NCBI GenBank assembly: GCA_900128395.1
Contig: LT649279.1
Coordinates: forward strand, 1-46,739
Direction: 5' to 3'
Length of the DNA stretch: 46,739 nucleotides
DNA from: Stramenopiles sp. TOSAG23-2
Lineage: Eukaryota > Sar
Shown here: one piece after another, positions 39,476-46,739 of the stretch
Layout: the number at the start of each line of letters is the position of its first letter
How positions within the stretch are numbered: position 1 is the first letter of the stretch
Notes under the pieces: generated by a model
The model's database searches: none
Seen by the model: the letters and a program-made list of their open reading frames with translations, nothing else
What the model was told of the DNA's origin: nothing
Translations under genes and position numbers: made by a program

Positions 39476-41425
39476 ATGGAAAAAGTTATTCTTGCAGTAT
39501 TGCACTTATTATTGCTATCAATAATATGTAACACGGTTAATGGACAATCAAATGTTAGGAATGCAATATTTCAACGTAGTAATATTGAGATATTACCAAC
39601 TGGAGCATCATCATTATTAAATAGACAAAGTACAAATAGTTCGACTGATTCATCGAAACGTTCACAGCCTCATATATTTTTAGTTGTCTCGGATGATCAA
39701 GGTTATAATGATTTAGGTGCATTTAACGGTTTGACGGAGTCAAAGCCAACAACGCCTCGATTGGATCAACTGTCTGAAGTAGAAGGGTTAAAGTTAAATA
39801 CTTTTTATGTCACACCACTATGTTCTCCAACACGTGGAGCTTTAATGACTTCTAGATGGCCACATCGTTGGGGTGGACAAAGTAGTGTGATACAACCATG
39901 GACACCACAAGGTATACCATTGGAGGAAGTATTTTTACCACAGCGATTAAAACAAGTCGGGTATAGAACGCATATGGTTGGCAAATGGCATTTAGGGTTT
40001 TGTTCCAATGGATATACGCCTACAGCTCGAGGGTTTGATACTTATTATGGCAAATATTTAGCCCACGGGGATCATTTCGACCATACAGCAGAAGATCACC
40101 AAGACGATGGAAGTTACGGGGATGGGATTGCGATGGGTGGTGCTATTGATTTTCATGAAGAATATAACGAAGGGAAAGTTAAACGGCATGTATTAGATCG
40201 CAACGGGTCATATTCGACGGATTTATTTGCCCAGCGTAGTGTGGAGATAGTACAAGCCCATCCACATAATGACGCGCCATTGTTTCTTGAATTAGCATTT
40301 CAAGCCATTCATTGGCCCGTGCAAGCACCACAGTTTCAAATAGATCGTAATTCGCACATAAAAGATATTGGGAAATTTCCAAAACGTAGGACGAGTGCTG
40401 GGATGATGAGCGCCATTGATGACGCTGTTGGAAGAGTTGTCGATGCGTTTAAAAGTAAAGATATGTGGAAAGATACATTATTCATTTTTTTCAGCGATAA
40501 TGGAGCAAGTGTCGATGCAGGGGCGAGTAATCACCCATACAGAGGCTCTAAAGTTTCCGCTTTTGAAGGGGGCGTAAAAGTACCTGGAATTGTTGCTGGC
40601 GGAAGATTGCCATCTCATTTAAAAGGTACCTCCAATAATAAAATATTTTCTGTCGTCGATATTATGCCTACGCTTTGCCATTTAGCAGGATGTTTACCAA
40701 CATATTATGACAAATCGTTGGATAATTTAGATGGATTGAATGTCTGGGATGCAATGGTTGATCCTGCTGTTCCATCGCCTCGAAAAGAGGTTGTTTTTCA
40801 ATTGGATCCTGATGGCCCAAAAGAACTTGGTCTCTTGTTAAACAATGGTCATATTAAAGGGCGCAATATAGGGGCAATTCGTGTTGGTAAATGGAAGTTA
40901 ATAGATGGTTTTCCTGGGCGTTCGCATTGGTATGGGCCAAATCCAGATGGTGCTTGGCCAGTGCCATACGTAATTGGTAGAGATGTTACTGATTATAATG
41001 GTTTGTTTAAAGTTAGTGATGGTGGCCATGATGTTATTGCCAGATTACGAGAAGAGCATGGAATATCAGGTGCAGTCACAGATCCTGAACAACTCGTCTT
41101 GGCAAGGGCGAAAGCAAAGGAATGGATACCAAAATATTTAAAGAATTTATGGTTATTTGATTTGGAAAAAGATCCCACGGAAACAACGGATTTGTCAAAG
41201 GATCATCCAGAAATTGTGGAGCAATTGCGACAAAGATTAAATGTACATCGTCAAAATAGCGTAACTCCATATCAAGGATGGAGAGGAGTTGGAAATGAAT
41301 TGAAAACAAAGCGTGGCCCAGGCCAAGATCCCATTACTGGAACACGAGTTTTTGATCAATGGTTGGATCGACTAAATGGTGGTATTGGAACGATGAATAT
41401 AAATACACCTAGAAGTAAAATGTGA
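39476..41425 (+). CDS. Secreted sulfatase (arylsulfatase B-like)
   Basis: This 649-residue type I sulfatase hydrolyses sulfate esters, probably of sulfated polysaccharides. A signal peptide (about 1-23, ending VNGQS) opens it. The metal-binding SDDQGYND motif is near residue 75. The formylglycine motif C116-S-P-T-R120 is intact, followed by GALMTSRWPHR. MVGKWHLGF and FFSDNGASVD supply further conserved active-site residues. Architecture and length fit the arylsulfatase B/GalNAc-4-sulfatase group. C116 needs a formylglycine-generating enzyme encoded elsewhere. Convergent with the purple acid phosphatase gene; together they suggest sulfate and phosphate scavenging from outside or in a digestive vacuole. 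Confidence 0.95.
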   Translation: MEKVILAVLHLLLLSIICNTVNGQSNVRNAIFQRSNIEILPTGASSLLNRQSTNSSTDSSKRSQPHIFLVVSDDQGYNDLGAFNGLTESKPTTPRLDQLSEVEGLKLNTFYVTPLCSPTRGALMTSRWPHRWGGQSSVIQPWTPQGIPLEEVFLPQRLKQVGYRTHMVGKWHLGFCSNGYTPTARGFDTYYGKYLAHGDHFDHTAEDHQDDGSYGDGIAMGGAIDFHEEYNEGKVKRHVLDRNGSYSTDLFAQRSVEIVQAHPHNDAPLFLELAFQAIHWPVQAPQFQIDRNSHIKDIGKFPKRRTSAGMMSAIDDAVGRVVDAFKSKDMWKDTLFIFFSDNGASVDAGASNHPYRGSKVSAFEGGVKVPGIVAGGRLPSHLKGTSNNKIFSVVDIMPTLCHLAGCLPTYYDKSLDNLDGLNVWDAMVDPAVPSPRKEVVFQLDPDGPKELGLLLNNGHIKGRNIGAIRVGKWKLIDGFPGRSHWYGPNPDGAWPVPYVIGRDVTDYNGLFKVSDGGHDVIARLREEHGISGAVTDPEQLVLARAKAKEWIPKYLKNLWLFDLEKDPTETTDLSKDHPEIVEQLRQRLNVHRQNSVTPYQGWRGVGNELKTKRGPGQDPITGTRVFDQWLDRLNGGIGTMNINTPRSKM

Positions 41426-41999
41426 AAAGCGGGGGAGATATGTGCACTGTTGTTAATTTTAAAAAAGTTTGTTGAGAGAAATTGTAGGTGTTATGATATA
41501 TATAAATATATCCCGAAACATTATATTTTACGAACCCGTATACATATATGATATATATTGGTTAAAATCTTAAGTTAATAATAGTTTTACTTCTCATGGA
41601 AAATATAATATGCTCAATACTCAATCTCGAGAATAAACATTCTGTAATCCTACTATAGTGAAGCTCTAATGCACGTTAAATGTACGCGCGTATTTTAATT
41701 TTTTATTCCTACCCATGACAATTCCTACTCTCAAAAGAATACAGAGTGACTGAGAGCCAAAATATTAATATATCCTATCTCACAAAATGTGTCTCAATAT
41801 AATTTTATATTAAAATTAAATAAAAAAAAATATTTTTAAGTTTCACACCACACACAACTCTTATATCGTGCGCGGTGTAATAATGTGCGCGGTATAACAT
41901 CATTACCCGCAAATAATCAATAAAATGATGGATGGTACTCGTATATCATATCATATCTTATCGTATCAAATGTACATTATAATATATATATATGCACTG
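41426..41999. repeat. Convergent 3'-3' spacer with two-module dispersed repeat
   Basis: This spacer holds a near-complete copy of the dispersed repeat in the plus orientation. The first module at 41560-41621 (ggttaaaatcttaagttaat ... tgctcaatact) is the complement of window bases 1-65. The second module at about 41675-41805 (gtacgcgcgtatttta, catgacaattcctactctca, aaagaatacag, gtgactgagagcc, ctcacaaaatgtgtc) matches the copy at 35.2 kb. Confidence 0.75.
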
Positions 42000-42203
42000 C
42001 GTAAAAGAAAAAACACTATTCTTTCACAATTACAAACTGATCTAAAATTTCTTCGTTTGCAGATAAAATTTGTTTCCATGTAACATTATTTGGATTGATT
42101 TCGTAAAAGAAAAAACACTATTCTTTCACAATTACAAACTGATCTAAAATTTCTTCGTTTGCAGATAAAATTTGTTTCCATGTAACATTATTTGGATTGA
42201 TTT
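42000..42203. repeat. Exact 102-nt tandem duplication covering the end of a CDS
   Basis: Bases 42000-42101 are repeated, apparently without change, at 42102-42203 (unit starts cgtaaaagaaaaaacactat). The right-hand copy contains the last codons and TAG stop of the purple acid phosphatase gene. The left-hand copy repeats that coding end downstream of the stop, so it is untranslated. The unit is 34 codons long. Either a very recent slip or an assembly duplication. Confidence 0.95.
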
Positions 42204-43701
42204 TTATATATCCAAAACTAACAAAATTAGTACGATTCAAACCTTTTGGCCAATAACTTGGTCCACCAGGTGGTTTTGAATTCTTTTCCCTGTTCCCTGC
42301 AGCTCCATTAACAACATATACAGGCGCTGGACAGTTAGTGTAATTCATTGATTGAACATTTGTTTTATAAACTGGGAGGCTGCGCTCATAATCATGCTCA
42401 TGTGCTTGTATTACTAAATCAACTTTATTTGTATATAAAACATCTTCAATCGCATCCCGTAACACTTTATTTCCATGTGGAATATCTTGCCCACCATGGT
42501 TTGAACAATATAATGGTCGATGGCCATATGCAATTTTCCAGCGTAGTTTATTTACATCATTGGCTGCAGCTGTTACCAACTCGTTTTCAATCCATTTTGC
42601 TTGTGTTTTTGAAATTCTTGCTCGATCATACCATGTCTCCGTATCCATCGCAATAAATTGAATATTGCTTACTTGAAAACTATAATATAAATTTTGATGA
42701 GATCTTTCATCAGGCATATAAAATCTATTTATATATGCACTGAAATTAAACCACATCTCATGATTACCAGGTGTTACTTGGTATGGAACTCGACTTGCAA
42801 TTTTCTCCACCTTTCTCATAAAAACATCCCAGTGTTCAAACTCACCATCAGCGTAACTTATATCACCATTATGTATTATCATATCAAGTTCATCATTATC
42901 AATTAATTTGCTTAAGCTATTAATTGTATTATCAGAATTCGATGCATAGCCCATGTCACCAATACTACCTATTCGTAAAGGATGCAAATTACTATTACCT
43001 ATGTCTACATGAAAGGTTTTAAACGAATATATTTTGGACCAATGTGTACCATCTCCTACTCGATAAAAATAACGTGTCGCTGGCTGTAGGTTCTTCATTT
43101 TGCAAACATGAAAATTTCCTTGCCAACCAAAATGATCATAACTAGTACTAAAACCACCGGTACTAGTAAAATTCAAAATATTTTCATCTAATCCATATTG
43201 TACTTGATGCAATTTCGTATCTTCCAACGTTGTCCACATCACAGCCATTTCTGACAAATCTTTTGTTAAAGAAATATGTACTTGCTCAGGTGTTAATTTA
43301 GTAAGGCAACACTTTACTTTACATGCACCAGCAATATTACATAAGTTGCTTGAATCCCATGCTAGCGAATTGAATTCTTTGATTGCTAAAGGAAACACTT
43401 TGACCATACCTTTTACAATAAAATCACATATTTTTTTTTCTACATTATGTTTTTGAAATTTACTATTACAAGCTTCTTGCAATGCAGTAATTGTGCTGTT
43501 TAAACTTGTTTTATTTTCTGCATATTTATAAATTTTCTTTGCTACAACTTTACATGCTGAACACTTAATACTTGCACTTTGACACGAGGTAACAAGAAAT
43601 AATGCGAAGAAGAGGAAAATATGTCGTATATGTTTACGTTGTATCATTGTTTTATATTGTCTGCATAAATTGTGGCGATTTACGTTGAAACTTAAATGCA
43701 T
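42118..43701 (-). CDS. Purple acid phosphatase with N-terminal saposin B domain
   Basis: This secreted or vacuolar metallophosphatase of 527 residues releases phosphate from organic esters. After a hydrophobic signal segment (about 28-43) comes a six-Cys saposin B-type domain (about 45-132; CSACKVVAKK, KKICDFIV), which in other proteins binds lipids. A fibronectin-like PAP N-domain (about 135-230) follows. The catalytic domain (about 238-525) has the five PAP blocks: GDMG (D249), GDISYAD, GNHE (313-315), GHRPLYC and QAHEHDYER. A second in-frame Met at residue 19 would place the hydrophobic segment closer to the N-terminus and may be the true start. The 3' end is duplicated downstream of the stop. 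Confidence 0.95.
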   Translation of the reverse strand: MHLSFNVNRHNLCRQYKTMIQRKHIRHIFLFFALFLVTSCQSASIKCSACKVVAKKIYKYAENKTSLNSTITALQEACNSKFQKHNVEKKICDFIVKGMVKVFPLAIKEFNSLAWDSSNLCNIAGACKVKCCLTKLTPEQVHISLTKDLSEMAVMWTTLEDTKLHQVQYGLDENILNFTSTGGFSTSYDHFGWQGNFHVCKMKNLQPATRYFYRVGDGTHWSKIYSFKTFHVDIGNSNLHPLRIGSIGDMGYASNSDNTINSLSKLIDNDELDMIIHNGDISYADGEFEHWDVFMRKVEKIASRVPYQVTPGNHEMWFNFSAYINRFYMPDERSHQNLYYSFQVSNIQFIAMDTETWYDRARISKTQAKWIENELVTAAANDVNKLRWKIAYGHRPLYCSNHGGQDIPHGNKVLRDAIEDVLYTNKVDLVIQAHEHDYERSLPVYKTNVQSMNYTNCPAPVYVVNGAAGNREKNSKPPGGPSYWPKGLNRTNFVSFGYIKINPNNVTWKQILSANEEILDQFVIVKE

Positions 43702-44200
43702 TTATTATGTAACAATTGTTTAATTCTCTTTTACTCTATTTGTTTAGATCTATAGATTTCTTATAAAATCAATAAATAATACAAGTTGTGTAATAATAAT
43801 TTGAATTATTGTGTTGTGCTGCAATTTATTATGTCACATGACAACAATGATGGTATTTACCAGGTAGAATGGAGCAATGATGGGTTTTTTTTTTGAGGAG
43901 TGCTGGAGTGCTGGAGTGCTGTGGGAGTGCTGGAGTGCAAGGAGTGCTGGAGTGGTTTTTTTTTTGGTTGATGATTATTAATTATTGAAATTATATGTAG
44001 ACAAAATTAAAATTATTTCAGTAATACATCCATAGTAGCTTAAAGCTACAAAATGAACAGTTCGTCGTATTATTTAAGAACTCTTTCTAGATAAATTCAA
44101 TAAAATACTCTCCTTTCGCAAAATTTTAATCTTTCCCAGGCGATTTAACGAAAGGTACGACTAAATTCACTGCCCCATAATACAATATCATCCATATTTA
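43702..44200. repeat. Tandem-gene spacer with GGAGTGCT minisatellite
   Basis: At about 43897-43955 the units ggagtgct / gctggagt repeat about six times with small changes, bounded on each side by a T-run (43886-43894 and 43957-43965). The rest of the spacer is AT-rich with nothing recognised. Confidence 0.75.
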
Positions 44201-46288
44201 TTACGTTGCTTCTTCATCTGTTTTACCATATAATCTACCAACTAAGGCCATGTCGCCATTTCCAAAACCTAAATCATTTTCAACATGATCATATATCTCC
44301 CCTACTTTTTCCGTAATTTTTAAATCAATTTTATTTTCCCTTGCTTCATTTAATATTATACGTAAATCTTTATACAAATTTTTCAATGGTGCCCCGCTAT
44401 TTTCCAATTTACTTGAATAAAAATCATAATCGACATCATTAATAACACCAAGACAACGTTCAAAAATTTTACTATAACCCCATGAATCTTTAATTAAATC
44501 ATTTAATAAATTTAAATCATCAAGACCTAATTCTTTGCCTAAAACTAACGCTTCATTAGCAGCAAGACTATGTATACCAACTAATAATTGATTAATTAAT
44601 TTTGCAGCAGTTCCAGCACCTTCACCTCCCATTAATACAATACGATTTCCCATTGCATGTAATGGTTGTTTCACTTGTTCAAATGCTTCTTTATGACCAC
44701 CGCACATTATACTCAATGTGCCCGCATTAGCTCCTTCCGGGCCACCTGAGATCGGTGCGTCCAGAAAATTTATGTTTGAAAAATTATCATTGAAAGCATC
44801 ATGGCATTCTTTTGATAATGTTAAGGAACATGTTGAATGGTCTAAAACAACAATATCCCTATCATCATCATCGCTTCTAGATTTTAAATTATTTAAAATA
44901 GAATTTGAATTATCTCCAATTAAAATTTCCCTGCATATTTCTTCGTTTGATAAACATACTGATATTATATTGACATTTCTCGTATGTTTCATCAAATCAT
45001 GTACACTTTCATATACATTAATAGTATCTGCTTTTTCAGGATACTTTGCCTTTAAATCTGTTGCTTTTTTCAACGTACGATTATAAACGTGAACGACAAA
45101 ATCATTTTTTATTAAATTTTCTACCATTCCGATACCCATATTTCCCAAACCGATAAACGCGATTTCTTCTTTTTCCTTTTTTTTGTTTTCATTTTTTATA
45201 TTTAAAAAATCTTCTGCATAAATATCCACCATGTCTTCTGCAGTCATATTTTTACCTGGCAAATCTAACGCTGATGCAATTTCACATTCAACATCTGATA
45301 ACATGGACCCGACAATGGTAGATAAGTTTTCATCAATATTTATTTCAGCATTACCAAATTTTAAATTATTTTTCGTAGCAATATTTGATGCATGTTCGTA
45401 TAAATCTTTTAATGTTACTGGAGTTGCAAATAGATTTGCTGCTCTATCTACACCAAAACCATGTTTTCGAAACGTTTCTTCCTCTGTATTATGTAATTTT
45501 ATCAAGGAATCAATTACAGATCGATGAGATATAACAGGGTGTGGCATATCCATAGGTATTTGAACATTTGACGTTTCACCATTTAATGGTTCACGCACGA
45601 TTCCAGAAAATATACTAGTTGTTGCAGCATTTGGAATACCTGGGCGTACAATGACTGTTGGCAAGCGTGCTGAACGACCTGTTAAATATCCTTTCCGATT
45701 ATAATCATTAATTAATGCTTCACAACATGCTTTTGTCATTCCATATGTAGTTTCAGGTAAAAATTTACTACCATCTGATGGGCAAAATAAATTTTCCTCG
45801 CTGCCAGATGTTTTGATTAATGAATTACGCCCAAACACAGCACCGGTAGATGAAAATATAAATGTTGTATGATTCTTATTTCCTCGTGCTGCTTCTAACA
45901 AGTTCATAGTTCCTTGTAAATTTGTTTGCAATGCTAAATCAAAATCTTGTTCCCCTTGACCTGACATAACAGATGCTAAATGAAAAATACTTGTTACATT
46001 GTTTTCCGAGGTTACGATGCTTTGTATGAAATCTTTTGATGCGACGTCACCATATTGGATGTCAAGGCTTACATTATATTGTTCAAATTCATTATTTAAA
46101 GCATTTAATTCGACTGCATTTTTTATTGCACTTGGATGATCAACTAATATTATTTTGGCAGGTTTTGTCAATGCATTACCAATTGGTCGACAAATTAAAT
46201 GTTCTGCTTGGGATATTTTTTTCGCTAAGTTCAAACCAATAAAACCTAAACCACCCGTTACCAATATTGCCCCTTGTTGCGTTGCCAT
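44201..46288 (-). CDS. Fusion: D-erythronate dehydrogenase-like SDR + L-threonate/3-hydroxyisobutyrate dehydrogenase-like enzyme
   Basis: This bifunctional protein has 695 residues. The N-terminal half (about 5-345) is an extended SDR close to bacterial DenD: Rossmann TGGLGFIG (11-18), HLASVMSGQGEQDFDLA, and Y182-x3-K186 in TYGMTKACCEALINDY, then RLPTVIVRPGIPNAATTS and the FSGIVREPLNG block typical of DenD. The C-terminal half (about 374-690) is a beta-hydroxyacid dehydrogenase of the LtnD/HIBADH group: FIGLGNMG, DAPISGGPEGANAGTL and the catalytic-Lys helix AAKLINQLL. In bacteria DenD oxidises D-erythronate and LtnD L-threonate, both to 2-oxo-tetronates that feed a kinase and decarboxylating step. 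The fusion therefore suggests breakdown of four-carbon acid sugars (for example from ascorbate). No targeting signal is evident. Confidence 0.88.
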   Translation of the reverse strand: MATQQGAILVTGGLGFIGLNLAKKISQAEHLICRPIGNALTKPAKIILVDHPSAIKNAVELNALNNEFEQYNVSLDIQYGDVASKDFIQSIVTSENNVTSIFHLASVMSGQGEQDFDLALQTNLQGTMNLLEAARGNKNHTTFIFSSTGAVFGRNSLIKTSGSEENLFCPSDGSKFLPETTYGMTKACCEALINDYNRKGYLTGRSARLPTVIVRPGIPNAATTSIFSGIVREPLNGETSNVQIPMDMPHPVISHRSVIDSLIKLHNTEEETFRKHGFGVDRAANLFATPVTLKDLYEHASNIATKNNLKFGNAEINIDENLSTIVGSMLSDVECEIASALDLPGKNMTAEDMVDIYAEDFLNIKNENKKKEKEEIAFIGLGNMGIGMVENLIKNDFVVHVYNRTLKKATDLKAKYPEKADTINVYESVHDLMKHTRNVNIISVCLSNEEICREILIGDNSNSILNNLKSRSDDDDRDIVVLDHSTCSLTLSKECHDAFNDNFSNINFLDAPISGGPEGANAGTLSIMCGGHKEAFEQVKQPLHAMGNRIVLMGGEGAGTAAKLINQLLVGIHSLAANEALVLGKELGLDDLNLLNDLIKDSWGYSKIFERCLGVINDVDYDFYSSKLENSGAPLKNLYKDLRIILNEARENKIDLKITEKVGEIYDHVENDLGFGNGDMALVGRLYGKTDEEAT

Positions 46289-46739
46289 AGTTGTTTTATT
46301 GATAATATAAAAATCATTATATCCTAAATTTATATGTCTCTATATCTATCTATATAATTCTATATCTTTTTAATATTATATACGTATGTCTTTGCATAGC
46401 AGGGTTGGATTTACACAGTATAATAATATTAATAGTTTAAGTTGTTGTTGTTGTGTTTAGTTGCTTTACCAGGTAGTGCTTTAACCATAGTCTGCGTCGT
46501 CAGACTCTTTCGAAAGAAAGAGTCAAATTTATATGTCTCTATATCTATCTATATAATTCTATATCTTTTTAATATTATACGTATGTCTTTGCATAGCAGG
46601 GTTGGATTTACACAGTATAATAATATTAATAGTTTAAGTTGTTGTTGTTGTGTTTAGTTGCTTTACCAGGTAGTGCTTTAACCATAGTCTGCGTCGTCAG
46701 ACTCTTTCGAAAGAAAGAGTCTGCTGAGGTATGTAGAGA
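46289..46739. repeat. 199/197-nt tandem duplication with a GAAA-capped hairpin
   Basis: Bases 46326-46524 and 46525-46721 are near-identical copies, differing by a missing TA in the second. Each contains a ttgttgttgttgtg run, taccaggta and a stem-loop gactctttc-gaaa-gaaagagtc. In the second copy the stem extends to 11 bp (46698-46708 with 46713-46723). Small reading frames inside are not credible genes. Confidence 0.9.

Noticed and set aside
46442-46657. 71-codon frame at the right edge
   Set aside because: It spans the junction of the tandem duplication, and its Cys run is just the TTG/TGT repeat read in one frame.

Overview
The window is nuclear DNA from a single-celled eukaryote. It is strongly AT-rich, with long AT-only spacers, and carries 21 protein-coding genes that alternate between strands. 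Almost all are single-exon; two (the peroxisomal phytanoyl-CoA dioxygenase and the fatty-acid-binding-protein-like gene) have one short GT-AG intron of 77 and 80 nt. TAA, TAG and TGA all serve as stops, so the code is standard. Starts often sit in an A-rich context (AAAACATG, AACAATG). Asparagine runs, a centriole-type (CEP295-like) protein and secreted scavenging hydrolases suggest a flagellated heterotrophic or mixotrophic protist; a stramenopile is plausible, but the sequence does not fix the lineage.

Layout, left to right. 0.4-7.5 kb: a trehalose-phosphate synthase/phosphatase-like protein whose catalytic motifs are eroded (minus), divergent from an organelle-type isoleucyl-tRNA synthetase (plus). 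7.6-12.3 kb: a PTS1-bearing phytanoyl-CoA dioxygenase (minus), a secreted protein of unknown function (plus) and an App1-type HAD phosphatase (minus); the last two overlap at their 3' ends. 12.9-19.3 kb: a divergent SelO (protein AMPylase) relative with altered active-site residues, a coiled-coil protein and a DJ-1/PfpI protein. 19.8-25.5 kb: a PH-RCC1-GYF protein, a secreted Cys-rich protein with an internally duplicated domain, and an FN3-thioredoxin (nucleoredoxin-like) protein. 26.2-30.6 kb: the CEP295-like coiled-coil protein and the small FABP-like protein.

31.3-37.7 kb is the most unusual stretch. A 1269-residue protein joins four enzyme domains: an FkbM-like methyltransferase, an isopenicillin-N-synthase-like 2-oxoglutarate oxygenase, a GNAT acetyltransferase and a phytanoyl-CoA-dioxygenase-like oxygenase. 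Next to it lie a secreted miniature 2-oxoglutarate oxygenase and a DUF2855 protein. This looks like a tailoring assembly for an unknown small molecule. 38.1-46.3 kb: a polytopic membrane protein, a secreted sulfatase, a saposin-domain purple acid phosphatase, and a fusion of D-erythronate dehydrogenase-like and L-threonate/3-hydroxyisobutyrate dehydrogenase-like enzymes that would run two converging steps of tetronate breakdown.

A degenerate dispersed repeat occurs at least five times. Every copy I found lies at the 3' end of a gene, and all four long spacers between convergent genes carry one. No tRNA, rRNA, CRISPR or complete transposon was recognised.
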